Assembly (NCBI GenBank): GCA_002869725.1
Contig: PKTY01000333.1
Coordinates: 1-46,696, forward strand
Reading direction: 5' to 3'
Length of the DNA: 46,696 nt
Source: Desulfuromonas sp.
Lineage (GTDB): Bacteria; Desulfobacterota; Desulfuromonadia; Desulfuromonadales; BM103
The position numbers and the translations under genes were made by a program. Shown here piece by piece: positions 8,547 to 17,461 of this stretch. The notes beneath the pieces were generated by a model. It worked only from the letters and a program-made list of their open reading frames with translations. It did not search any database and was not told the DNA's origin. Position 1 is the stretch's first letter, and the number at the start of each line of letters is the position of its first letter.

Positions 8547-10724
8547 TCAATACTTGAGCCGAACAAAACGTGAAGACTCGGAGGCCTGCAGAGCATCCTG
8601 CAGGGTGACAATCCCCTGGGCCTCGAGCAGCGGAAGGAGTTTCAACAGCACCTCAGCCGTGACCAGGGCGTCGCCAAAAGCGGTGTGCCGACCAACAATG
8701 CGCACATTAAAACGTGCGGCCACTTCGTCCAGGGAGTGTCCCTCCTGGTTAGGGTGGACCAGGGAAGAGAGCAGCAGGGTGTCGAGCACCGGGTTGTCGA
8801 AACTCATCCCGACGGCCTGCTCCTTGAGCTGCAGAAAGCGCATGTCAAAGGCTGCATTGTGGGCCACCAGGACCGCACCGCGGACAAAATCGTGAAACCT
8901 GGGGAGCACCTGATCGATGGTCGGCTGACTCTCAAGCAATTCCGGACGAATACCATGGACCTGCACCGAGGAGAGAGGAACATGGCGGCACGGGTTGACC
9001 AGCTGATCGATCACTTCATTCGGTTGCAGACGCCCGTTGACGATACGCACGGCCCCGATCTGAAGAATCTCGTCCCCTTCCGAAGGATTGAGCCCGGTGG
9101 TTTCGGTATCAAAAGCCACAAAAGTCAGCTTGTTCAACGGAAGATCGGCAAGCTCTTGATCGAAAGTCTGATGGAACAGATCGAACTCATAGGAGACCGG
9201 TCGCGGCGGAATCGGCGACAGGAGCTCGCTCCCCTTTTCGGTCAGTCCCCTCGGGAGGGTCAGAACCATATTCGAGCAGCGACCCTCCACATTTTCGGCG
9301 GCTGCGCCCCCGCCGTTCCTCGCCAGTACCGACCTGGGGCTCTCCATTTTGCCCGAGCCGTCCATAAACAGGGGGGATTCCTGCCAGTTGTCAACCGCTA
9401 CGCAGGGGATTTGCCGAGGGGACCAGGAGATGACGAGCTGCGAATAGTCTGAGGCCTCATCCCTGAGGGAGAGAACCAGTCGCTCGATTCTGAATTCAGC
9501 CTTCAACAGGCCAGCCAGATGATTGATGGCCTGGACCAGGCTGTAGCTGTCGATCTTCAGCCAGCAACCCTGCCCAGAGTAGGTCTCCACCTCCAGCCCA
9601 AAGCGCTCGCGCAGGTTGCGGGCCAGAATGGCGAGCAGGGTTTCGGCCAGAACATTTTCGCTGCTGCCGAAGCCCTGGCGGTGCTGGGAGTAGAATTCCC
9701 TGGCCATGGCCAGATGATTCTGCAGCTCACCGGCAACGTCCTGTATCGCCCGCCGGTGCTGGTCGCAGGCCTCGCCACCGGTTCCCGGCAGATCGCAAAT
9801 GGCACTGAGCCCTCCTTGAATCCTTCCCATGGACAACTGGACCGCGTCGATCAGTTCCTGCAGCTGCCGGTCGCGCTCGTTGCCTGCATCAATTTCAGCG
9901 GTGATATCCTCAAGGGAAAGGACAAAACCGGTCAACGGCTCGCCTTCCTGATCGGAATCGGTGATCGCCGCCATATTGACCCGCAAAAATCGCTGCCCAC
10001 AGAGCTTGGTCAACAGACCAAAAGCCGGTTTAAGCTGACCGTGGGCGTGAGCCTGATTCATCACCTCCAGCATATGGACGATCGGTGCGCGATCGAGAAC
10101 ACTGAAGACCGAGCGTCCCAGTCCGACCCTGCCCCCGAAGCGCAGTTCGCTCGACGATTCTCCCCCATCACCTTCCAGCATCTGCTGCGCCTCGCGGTTG
10201 TAGAGCAGAATGGTGCCGTCGGCATTGCAGACCAGCACTCCGTAGGGGAGCTGCGACATCAGGGCCGCCAGCCGGTTGCGCTCGACGTGGAGGTTGAGAT
10301 TCGCCTGTTCGATCTTGCTATCAACTTCGGCCTGCAGCCTCTGATAGGCGTCAGCCGACTCGTTGATGACTTCCGCCAGAATCCGCAGCTCAAGGGCTCC
10401 CTGAACGGAGATGCGGTGGTCGGGGTTGGCAGCAGTAATCAGGCGGGTCTGCTCGGCCATGCGCAGGACAGGAATGATGTAATAACGAAAAATCAGGCTC
10501 ACCAGACTGCAGATGATAACCATCAGCAACAGCGAGCCGAGGAACGGAAAGGGCAGGAGTTTTTCGAACAACGCCCCGACAGTCTGCTGTTCGGCAGAAG
10601 TCAGGCTCAGATACGACGCGGCAAAGCTGCCAAAGATCACCGCAAAAATGGCCAGGATGATGCCGAACAGAAAAATCCAGTATTTCAAGACCGGGGGAAG
10701 GTTATCGCCAAAACGTTTCTGCAC
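8547..10724 (-). CDS. Membrane HAMP/PAS sensor fused to DnaQ-type 3'-5' exonuclease
   Basis: 725 residues from a GTG start with GGAG seven bases upstream. Two membrane helices (about 15-35 and 55-75) enclose a very short periplasmic loop. A HAMP-like segment and coiled coil follow, then a PAS domain (LMSQLPYGVLVCNADGTILLYN). Next comes a histidine-kinase-like region that looks degenerate: no HExxTP box and no DxGxG or GxG loops, although LKIDSYSLVQAINHLAGLL recalls an N box. Residues about 534-700 are a complete DEDDh exonuclease: FDTETTGL (D539, E541), NAAFD (D627) and HTAFGDA (H680, D685). The exonuclease half is like DNA polymerase III epsilon, but the protein is membrane-anchored and lacks polymerase partners. 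It is probably a signal-controlled nuclease. Confidence 0.9.
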   Translation of the reverse strand: MQKRFGDNLPPVLKYWIFLFGIILAIFAVIFGSFAASYLSLTSAEQQTVGALFEKLLPFPFLGSLLLMVIICSLVSLIFRYYIIPVLRMAEQTRLITAANPDHRISVQGALELRILAEVINESADAYQRLQAEVDSKIEQANLNLHVERNRLAALMSQLPYGVLVCNADGTILLYNREAQQMLEGDGGESSSELRFGGRVGLGRSVFSVLDRAPIVHMLEVMNQAHAHGQLKPAFGLLTKLCGQRFLRVNMAAITDSDQEGEPLTGFVLSLEDITAEIDAGNERDRQLQELIDAVQLSMGRIQGGLSAICDLPGTGGEACDQHRRAIQDVAGELQNHLAMAREFYSQHRQGFGSSENVLAETLLAILARNLRERFGLEVETYSGQGCWLKIDSYSLVQAINHLAGLLKAEFRIERLVLSLRDEASDYSQLVISWSPRQIPCVAVDNWQESPLFMDGSGKMESPRSVLARNGGGAAAENVEGRCSNMVLTLPRGLTEKGSELLSPIPPRPVSYEFDLFHQTFDQELADLPLNKLTFVAFDTETTGLNPSEGDEILQIGAVRIVNGRLQPNEVIDQLVNPCRHVPLSSVQVHGIRPELLESQPTIDQVLPRFHDFVRGAVLVAHNAAFDMRFLQLKEQAVGMSFDNPVLDTLLLSSLVHPNQEGHSLDEVAARFNVRIVGRHTAFGDALVTAEVLLKLLPLLEAQGIVTLQDALQASESSRFVRLKY

Positions 10725-10810
10725 AAGGGGACTCCATTCTGCTTCAAACAGATCATACTTGCGCCATCATAAATGAACCGAGCAGACAGATCCAACTCTA
10801 GAGGGGACCC

Positions 10811-11812
10811 TTAGTCGGCGATGGACCTCAACAGCGCATCGAGCCGTTCAACTTCCCTCCAGTTTACAACATCCCCCTCGGAAGCTAAACGGTCGCTCCT
10901 CCAGCAGGGTTGATCCAGTATCTGCTGAGCGCCGGAAACAAAGCTTTCGGCGCTTGAGTAAAGTAAGCCGTTTTCGCCATTTCTGACCACTTCGGCATTG
11001 CCGGGAATATCGCGCGCGAGGATCGGTACCCCCAGGGCGTCGGCTTCGACAAGGGCATTGGGCAGACCTTCATGGAACGAGTTATTGAGCACCAGATTGG
11101 CACTGCCGATAGCGGAAGCCATCGCATCATGGGGAATCACCCCAAGATAACTCGCCCAGCACCGCCCCTCGATCTCCCGCAGAAATCGGTGAGCGTAGTC
11201 ACCGGCAAGCAACGGTCCACAGCAGGCCAGATGAAAATCGTCACGGCATAAGGCCAGTTGATCGCCTAGCTCGAGAAGTTCGACAACCCCCTTGACCGGG
11301 CGCACACTGGCCGGGCAGAGCAGCAGAGCTCGGTCGTCGTCCAGTCCGAGTTGCCGGCGCACAGGATACGGTGCATTGCCTAGGCTGACTCCCGGCGGGA
11401 GATATTCAATTTTGTGGCCCAGCTCCGGCCGGCGGCATTTCAAAACCTCTATCAGTTTGCGATTTTGTAGCAGAATAAATTTGGCGGACACAAAAACCTG
11501 ATTGATAACAGCCTCTTGCGTTGGATCATCAAGTCCCTGATTGACGTCGGTCCCAGTCAGCAGCACCAAGACAGGGACCGGCTTTAGACCAGACTCGAGC
11601 CAGGGCCGCCCAGAGCGAAAAGCGTGCAACAGCAGAACCGCATCGGGGTCAAATTGCTGCCGAACCCTCTGAAGCGGCGCGCCAGAATCGATTGCAACAC
11701 CAACAACGGCAAGCCGATGGCCACAGGATTCAAGGCCATCAGCCAGGCGCATTGCCGTGACCCAGTTGCCGGTCTCCCGGTTCTGTTCCGGCACCACAAT
11801 CAACAGGCGCAT
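10811..11812 (-). CDS. Glycosyltransferase family 1/4-like protein
   Basis: From ATG 11812 (MRLLIVVPEQNRETGNWVTAMRLADGL) this gives 333 residues with a GT-B fold: an N-terminal Rossmann-like lobe, then a C-terminal nucleotide-sugar lobe with LLCPASVRPVKGVVELLEL and NNSFHEGLPNALVEADALGVPILARDIPGNAEVV. The EGLPNALVEA stretch holds the usual catalytic-site glutamate region of GT4 enzymes. The acceptor and sugar are unknown. It overlaps the upstream deacetylase gene by 13 bases, so the pair is translationally coupled. The track start at 11968 lies inside the deacetylase and is not used. Confidence 0.88.
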   Translation of the reverse strand: MRLLIVVPEQNRETGNWVTAMRLADGLESCGHRLAVVGVAIDSGAPLQRVRQQFDPDAVLLLHAFRSGRPWLESGLKPVPVLVLLTGTDVNQGLDDPTQEAVINQVFVSAKFILLQNRKLIEVLKCRRPELGHKIEYLPPGVSLGNAPYPVRRQLGLDDDRALLLCPASVRPVKGVVELLELGDQLALCRDDFHLACCGPLLAGDYAHRFLREIEGRCWASYLGVIPHDAMASAIGSANLVLNNSFHEGLPNALVEADALGVPILARDIPGNAEVVRNGENGLLYSSAESFVSGAQQILDQPCWRSDRLASEGDVVNWREVERLDALLRSIAD

Positions 11813-12633
11813 GGCAGTTCCCGATAAGAGCACAGCCGGATACCGCGCGCCTCGACGACCTGGCGAACTTCTCTGGAGGTCAAGGCCTCCAGCTCGACCT
11901 GCCGCTGCTCCCCCTCGAAGGGACGACCGCTCGGCGTGGGGTGCCCTGGATGGGTCATCAACTCCCAAAAACCCTGGTCGAGACGGGTTAGCAAGGAGCT
12001 CAACCTGGCGGTGTCCAAAGTGTGCAGCAGCGGCAGTCCCCAGAGGCCGTCCGGGGTCCTGAGGCCGGCAGCCCGAAACACACCATGGGCAGAACTGCCG
12101 AGACGCCGAAACAGCCTAAGATCTTCCCGTAACTCCTCGGAGATCTCGACTTCAGCAGGATCGGCCGGACGCGAGGAGCGCAGCGCGGTGATGCCGTTTG
12201 CCCTGGCCAGATCGATGACCAAAGCGATCAACCTCGAATAGATGTGACAGTGCTGGTGACCATCGATATGGGTCGGTTCGAGACCGGTGGCCACGACCTT
12301 ATCGATCTGGGCTTGCAGTTCGCGTCGAATGGCCGGCAGGTCACAATCTCCATGAAGCAGCGCCTGTCGCATCAACTGCTTACCGGGGAACCTGCCGCAA
12401 GGACCGGTCAGCCCGCCAATCGACCCGGTCAGGGGGAGACCATCGGACAGGTTGAGGTGGATGCCGACCGGCAGTCCATCGCTGTGAGCCTGCTCGACCG
12501 CCCCGGCAAACGAAGGGCCGTTGGCGATCAAGGTCGCACTGGTTACGATGCCGCGACCAAAGGCTGCAAAGATCCCCCGGTCGCGTTCAGCGCTGAGGCC
12601 AAGGTCATCGGCATTGACAATCAGTGCGATCAT
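11800..12633 (-). CDS. YdjC/ChbG (HpnK-like) carbohydrate deacetylase
   Basis: 277 residues. The metal-site motif NADDLGLS is at residues 7-14, GIHLNLSDGLPL near 57-68, HIDGHQHCH near 122, and THPGHP near 232, all hallmarks of the YdjC/ChbG deacetylase family. Known members remove acetyl groups from chitooligosaccharides, and HpnK acts in hopanoid side-chain work; the substrate here is unknown. Overlap with the glycosyltransferase suggests both act on the same glycan or glycolipid, with deacetylation of an N-acetyl sugar coupled to sugar transfer. It is divergent from the MFS gene at 12765. Confidence 0.9.
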   Translation of the reverse strand: MIALIVNADDLGLSAERDRGIFAAFGRGIVTSATLIANGPSFAGAVEQAHSDGLPVGIHLNLSDGLPLTGSIGGLTGPCGRFPGKQLMRQALLHGDCDLPAIRRELQAQIDKVVATGLEPTHIDGHQHCHIYSRLIALVIDLARANGITALRSSRPADPAEVEISEELREDLRLFRRLGSSAHGVFRAAGLRTPDGLWGLPLLHTLDTARLSSLLTRLDQGFWELMTHPGHPTPSGRPFEGEQRQVELEALTSREVRQVVEARGIRLCSYRELPCAC

Positions 12634-12764
12634 CTCTCACGCTCTCAAAAAGGTTGGCGGCACATAATGATATTTTGCCCTGTCAAAGGAGAATCCGCAA
12701 ACAATCCCAGTCTTCCTGTCAATTTTCTTGGTGAAACGTCCCGCTCACGTTAACATCCCCGGCC

Positions 12765-14003
12765 ATGAACCAGCAATCGGCAGAATCGAGAATTCACTAC
12801 GGATGGATCATTGTCGGGGTGGGGACCTTGACCATTGCCGCCTGCCTGGGCCTGGCGCGTTTCGCCTTCGGCATGCTGCTGCCGTCGATGCGCGAAGCTC
12901 TGGCCATGAGCTACGACCAGATGGGGTTTCTCGGCACCGCCAACTTCACAGGCTACCTGCTTGCAGTCGCCATTGCCCCGCTGCTGCTGCGCCGAATGAC
13001 ACCACGCCAGCTGATTGCCGGTGGACTGTTGTTGATCGCCGTCTGTATGTTCGCCATCAGCCGCGCCCTCAGCTATTCACAGGTGCTGATCCTCTACAGC
13101 CTGGTCGGGATCGGCAGCGGCATCGCCAACATCCCCCTGATGGTACTGGTCTCCTTCTGGTTTCGCAGAGAACGGCGCGGCCGGGCAGCTGGGCTGATGG
13201 TGGTCGGCAGCGGCTTCGCCATTATACTCTCCGGCTTTCTGGTCCCCTGGCTGAACAACCGGTTCGCCAGCGACGGATGGCGAGTCAGCTGGCTGGTTCT
13301 AGCGACCATGGTCCTGCTGGTCGGACTGATCGCCGCCGCCCTGATCCGTAACGACCCGGCCGACAAAGGGCTACAGCCGGTCGGCAAACCAGGCATCGAC
13401 TACGACCCGGGCGAGACCAAGGGGGCCTTCAGTCCGCTGCAGGTCCTCACCCACCTGGGCGGGCTCTATTTTATCTTTGGCGCCACCTACGTCATCTACG
13501 GCACCTTCATCGTCACGACCATGATCGAAGAGTATGCCTTCGCCGAAGCGAGTGCCGGTCTGTTCTGGTCTTGGGTCGGCCTGTTCAGCCTGGCTTCCGG
13601 AATCCTGTTTGGAGCCCTCTCCGACCGCATCGGCCGCAGGGGGGGGTTGATGGCGGTCTACACGGTGCAAACCCTGGCCTACCTGCTGGCCGGATCGAAA
13701 CTGGGGACAACGGCAATCTTCGCTTCGGTGGTCCTCTATGGGGTTGCCATGTTTGCGGCACCAGCCATCATGGCGGCAGCGGTCGGCGACTACCTCGGCA
13801 AGGCCCGGGCGGCTGCCGCCTTCTCCTTCATCACCTTCTGCTTCGCCATCGGCCAGACTGTCGGCCCATCCCTCGCCGGAGTGGTCGCCGAGCGAATCGG
13901 TTCGTTCACTCCAAGCTACCTTGCCTCATCGGCCTTGACCGCGCTGGCCGTTGTCTGGGCCAGCCGCCTGCCGGAACCGGCACGTTCCCATGGCGAGCAG
14001 TGA
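12765..14003 (+). CDS. MFS transporter, YbfB/YjiJ-like
   Basis: 412 residues with twelve predicted membrane helices. The N-terminal HYGWIIVGVGTLTIAACLGLARFAFGMLLPSM is typical of the YbfB/YjiJ branch of the major facilitator superfamily. The loop after helix 2 reads LLLRRMTPRQL, and a second-half loop reads GALSDRIGRRGG, both matching the MFS loop signature. The substrate is not predictable. It lies 117 bases upstream of the PLP decarboxylase on the same strand, so it may export or import that enzyme's substrate or product, but this is inference. Confidence 0.88.
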   Translation: MNQQSAESRIHYGWIIVGVGTLTIAACLGLARFAFGMLLPSMREALAMSYDQMGFLGTANFTGYLLAVAIAPLLLRRMTPRQLIAGGLLLIAVCMFAISRALSYSQVLILYSLVGIGSGIANIPLMVLVSFWFRRERRGRAAGLMVVGSGFAIILSGFLVPWLNNRFASDGWRVSWLVLATMVLLVGLIAAALIRNDPADKGLQPVGKPGIDYDPGETKGAFSPLQVLTHLGGLYFIFGATYVIYGTFIVTTMIEEYAFAEASAGLFWSWVGLFSLASGILFGALSDRIGRRGGLMAVYTVQTLAYLLAGSKLGTTAIFASVVLYGVAMFAAPAIMAAAVGDYLGKARAAAAFSFITFCFAIGQTVGPSLAGVVAERIGSFTPSYLASSALTALAVVWASRLPEPARSHGEQ

Positions 14004-14120
14004 CGTGAACTGATTAAACCCTGTTTTAGTCCTTGTCAAAAAGGCTCGGATTTGACAGGATGGCCGGGGTTCGCGGGGCAGATCCATCTCGTGAGGACCG
14101 ACCGTTCAGGAGACACCGGC

Positions 14121-15779
14121 ATGCCGCGTTCGAAAGAAGCCGCCCAGGCCAATCTGGCCAGTCTGTTTCGAATCTTCACCGTCCCGGAAGCCCCGGACTC
14201 GACCCTCGGGGAGATCGACCAGGCAATTTCTGACAATCTTGCCGGATTCCTGCAGGAGCACATCGTCGCCCGTGAGCGCGACCTGGTCGAAATCGAGAAA
14301 GATTTCGCCGACGCCAGCATTCCAGACGAACCGACCTTCGTTTCCGACTATACCGACTTTCTCAAAGAAAAGCTGGTCGCCCAATCGGTGCATACCGCGG
14401 CACCAAGCTTCATCGGCCACATGACCTCGGCCATCCCCTACTTCATGCTACCGCTGGCCCGGGTGATGATCGCCCTCAACCAGAACCTGGTCAAGGTCGA
14501 GACGTCCAAAGCCTTCACACCCCTGGAGCGCCAGGTTCTGGCCATGCTCCATCGCCTGGTCTACACCGAAGGTGATGATTTCTATCGACAATGGATCCAC
14601 GACAGTGAACACGCCCTCGGTGCCTTTTGCTCCGGCGGAACAGTTGCCAACGTCACGGCCCTGTGGGTGGCCCGTAACCGGCTGTGCGGACCGAGCGGCA
14701 GTTTTCGCGGCATTGCCCGTGAGGGTCTAGCCAAGGCCCTGAAACACCTTGACTGCGAAGGGTTAGCGATCCTTGCCTCGCGACGCGCCCATTATTCCCT
14801 GGGCAAGGCCGCCGACCTGCTCGGCGTCGGTCGCGACAACCTGATTGCCGTTGAGACCGACCGCTACAATCGCCTCGACCTGGTGCAGCTTCGCCGGCAC
14901 CACCAGCGCTTGCAGGATCGCGGCATTAAGCCGCTGGCCCTGATCGGCATCGCCGGCACCACCGAGACCGGCAATATCGATCCCCTTGGACAACTGGCCG
15001 ATTTTGCCGAAGAGGCCGGCTGTCACTTTCATGTCGATGCCGCCTGGGGCGGGCCAACCCTGTTCTCGGCCAAGCACCGCCAGCTGTTGAGCGGCATCGA
15101 GCGCGCCGATTCGGTGACCATGGATGCCCACAAGCAGCTTTACGTGCCGATGGGCGCCGGAATGGTGGTCTTCAAAGACCCGACGGCGGTCAAAGCCATC
15201 GAACATCATGCCGCTTACATCATCCGTCGCGGATCAAAAGATTTGGGCAGCCACACCCTGGAAGGGTCGCGACCGGGGATGGCGATGCTGGTTCATGCCG
15301 GGCTGTCGATTATCGGCCGAAAGGGATATGAACTGCTGATGGACCTGGGAATCGAACGGGCCAAGACCTTTGCCGCCAAGGTCGCCACCCATCCCGATTT
15401 TGAGCTGGTGACCGAACCGGAACTGAACATTCTGACCTACCGCTACAACCCGGCTTGGTTGCAGAAGGCTCTGACTGGAACGCCGGGAAAGACCGGCAGC
15501 GACATCAACCGGCTGCTCGACCTGATCACCAAGGAGATTCAGAAGAGACAACGGGCCAGTGGCCGGTCGTTCGTCTCGCGAACTCGCTTGATCCCACCCC
15601 ACGGCGGAAGCGAACAGATCACGGTCTTTCGCGTCATCCTCGCCAACCCCCTGACAACCGAGGCAATACTCGACGCGGTGCTTGACGAACAGAGTTCGCT
15701 GGCCGCGGATGAACACTTGCAGCCGCTCTGGGCCGAGCTTCGGGATCTGGTTTCTGAAGGGATTTCTGCGGCGTCGTAG
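14121..15779 (+). CDS. panP: PLP-dependent decarboxylase, PanP-type (aspartate 1-decarboxylase)
   Basis: From ATG 14121 (AGGAGA nine bases upstream) this gives 552 residues, close to the usual length of the PanP group. It is a group II PLP decarboxylase: FCSGGTVANVTALW binds the cofactor phosphate, FHVDAAWGG carries the Asp that contacts the pyridine nitrogen, and TMDAHKQLYVPMG carries the Schiff-base Lys. The N-terminal HTAAPSFIGHMTSAIPYFMLPLA is characteristic of the group. In Vibrio, PanP makes beta-alanine from aspartate for coenzyme A synthesis where PanD is absent. Glutamate decarboxylation remains an alternative. The gene ends in TAG. Confidence 0.82.
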   Translation: MPRSKEAAQANLASLFRIFTVPEAPDSTLGEIDQAISDNLAGFLQEHIVARERDLVEIEKDFADASIPDEPTFVSDYTDFLKEKLVAQSVHTAAPSFIGHMTSAIPYFMLPLARVMIALNQNLVKVETSKAFTPLERQVLAMLHRLVYTEGDDFYRQWIHDSEHALGAFCSGGTVANVTALWVARNRLCGPSGSFRGIAREGLAKALKHLDCEGLAILASRRAHYSLGKAADLLGVGRDNLIAVETDRYNRLDLVQLRRHHQRLQDRGIKPLALIGIAGTTETGNIDPLGQLADFAEEAGCHFHVDAAWGGPTLFSAKHRQLLSGIERADSVTMDAHKQLYVPMGAGMVVFKDPTAVKAIEHHAAYIIRRGSKDLGSHTLEGSRPGMAMLVHAGLSIIGRKGYELLMDLGIERAKTFAAKVATHPDFELVTEPELNILTYRYNPAWLQKALTGTPGKTGSDINRLLDLITKEIQKRQRASGRSFVSRTRLIPPHGGSEQITVFRVILANPLTTEAILDAVLDEQSSLAADEHLQPLWAELRDLVSEGISAAS

Positions 15780-15851
15780 CAGGGGAGTCGATCCGGAACA
15801 GGGGGGACAAGGGGGACAGCCCAGTGAAAAACCGGAACAGTCCCAGACCAT

Positions 15852-17240
15852 TCAACCAAGAAGTTGGTTCATGATCGCCAAAGCCGCCCGCTTGCCATCG
15901 GCAGCGGCAGTAACCGCCAGATCGGCACCGCGATAGCAGTCGCCCCCGGCAAAAACCTTGGGGTTTGAACTGCGTCCACTGGCCGCATCGATCAGCACCT
16001 CGCCCCACCTGCCGAGCTCGACCCCGGCATCACGCAGCCCGGGGAAACCCTCCATATCGAAGCCAAGGGCCATGATCACCACATCACAGGGAACGCAGAA
16101 TTCCGTACCAACAACCTCTTCGACCCGCTGCCGACCGGAATCGTCCGGCTCACCGAGCTGGGTACGAACAACATCGACACCAGACACCTCGCCTGAATCG
16201 TTGATGACCACCCGCTGCGGTGCGGAGAGGAACTGAAATGCGACCCCCTCCTCAACGGCGTTAAGGTATTCCTTGCGGCTGCCCGGCATGTTGCGATCGT
16301 TGCGCCGATAGAGGCAGGTGACCGTCTCCGCCCCTTCGCGCACCGCAGTGCGCACACAGTCCATGGCCGTGTCACCGCCGCCGACCACCACCACCCGCTT
16401 GCCGAGCACTCCGAATCTCTCCATCCAGGCCCGGTCGGCGATACGACGCTGAACATTGGTCAGAAACTCCATGGCCAGAAACACGTGCTCGTTGTCTTCG
16501 TTGGCGACCCCGGCCCGTTTGCCGTTGGTGGCCCCCAATCCGAGAAAAACCGCATCATAATCGGCCAGCAGGTCGTCGAAAATCCGATCATGGCCGATCT
16601 CGGCGTGCAGGTGCAACCGCAGTCCCGCCTGCTCAAGAAGAGCGAAGCGGCGCTCGACGATCTGCTTGCTGAGTTTGAAACCGTGGATGCCATAGGCAAG
16701 CAGCCCCCCCGGCACATCGGCCCGCTCGAACATCTCGACCTGTATCCCGGCCCGCAGCAGGAAATGGGCGCAACTCATCCCGGCCGGCCCGGAACCGACC
16801 ACCGCAACTTTTTTATCGGTCGTGATCCCGGGGAACGGCAGAACATAGCCGGCGGCAAATCCAAGATCGGTAATCGAGGCCTCGATGGCACCGATGCTGA
16901 TCGCCCCGTAACCGTCATCAAGGGTGCAGGCCCCTTCGCAGAGGTGATTGTGCGGACAGATCCGCCCGAGAATCTCCGGAAAAGGAGAGCTCTCGTTGCT
17001 GAGCAGGAAGGCTTTCTCCAGATCCTTCTCGGCGATGGCCTCCAGCCACTGCGGGATAAAATTGTTGAGCGGACAGCCGATGGAGGTGCAGAACGGGTCG
17101 CCGCACTGGACACAACGTGCGGCCTGACTGGCCACCTTGCGGTTGGTGAAGAAGCGGTAGATCTCCTCGAAGGTTCTGATCCGCTGGCTGACATCTTCCT
17201 TGTCCGGCTCTTCCCGGTGGGTTTCGGTAAACGTTTGCAT
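15852..17240 (-). CDS. gltD: Glutamate synthase small subunit (GltD)
   Basis: 462 residues, about the usual GltD length. The N-terminal domain binds [4Fe-4S] clusters: CVQCGDPFCTSIGCP near residues 42-56 and CPHNHLCEGAC near 94-104. An FAD site (VVGSGPAGMSCA, about 148) and an NADPH site (VVVVGGGDTAMDCVRTA, about 285) follow. It passes electrons from NADPH to the large subunit, which turns glutamine plus 2-oxoglutarate into two glutamates. It follows gltB on the minus strand after an unusually wide 221-base gap holding an inverted repeat. It converges with panP, with only 72 bases between stops. Confidence 0.95.
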   Translation of the reverse strand: MQTFTETHREEPDKEDVSQRIRTFEEIYRFFTNRKVASQAARCVQCGDPFCTSIGCPLNNFIPQWLEAIAEKDLEKAFLLSNESSPFPEILGRICPHNHLCEGACTLDDGYGAISIGAIEASITDLGFAAGYVLPFPGITTDKKVAVVGSGPAGMSCAHFLLRAGIQVEMFERADVPGGLLAYGIHGFKLSKQIVERRFALLEQAGLRLHLHAEIGHDRIFDDLLADYDAVFLGLGATNGKRAGVANEDNEHVFLAMEFLTNVQRRIADRAWMERFGVLGKRVVVVGGGDTAMDCVRTAVREGAETVTCLYRRNDRNMPGSRKEYLNAVEEGVAFQFLSAPQRVVINDSGEVSGVDVVRTQLGEPDDSGRQRVEEVVGTEFCVPCDVVIMALGFDMEGFPGLRDAGVELGRWGEVLIDAASGRSSNPKVFAGGDCYRGADLAVTAAADGKRAALAIMNQLLG

Positions 17241-17306
17241 GGGTTGACCTCTTTTTAGCAGTAATTCAGAATTCCGGAGTCTTCGGGGACCATATTATTT
17301 CCGTTG

Positions 17307-17391
17307 TCGTTGTCGTAATCGGAAAATCGTGTTGACGCAGAAGAACTGACTGGACTGTTCAAGTCGATTTTGAGACCGATTACGACAACGA
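17307..17391. repeat. Perfect 16-bp inverted repeat between gltB and gltD
   Basis: TCGTTGTCGTAATCGG at 17307-17322 is repeated in exact inverted form at 17376-17391 with 53 bases between. The left arm is extended by a further GTTGTC unit. Similar GTTGTCGTAATCG motifs occur as dispersed repeats in related deltaproteobacteria as I recall, so this may be a small mobile or REP-like element, or a long hairpin that uncouples gltD from gltB. Confidence 0.7.
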
Positions 17392-17461
17392 ATTTTATAT
17401 CAGCTGATCCTGGATATTGAGTTGCTCTGACGTTCTTTCATCTGGATTCCGAGCCCGCCGG

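Noticed and set aside
9519-10772. Long plus-strand ORF of 417 residues opposite the sensor-nuclease
   Set aside because: It is a shadow of the minus-strand gene; its protein is low in hydrophobic order, has no family resemblance and no ribosome site.
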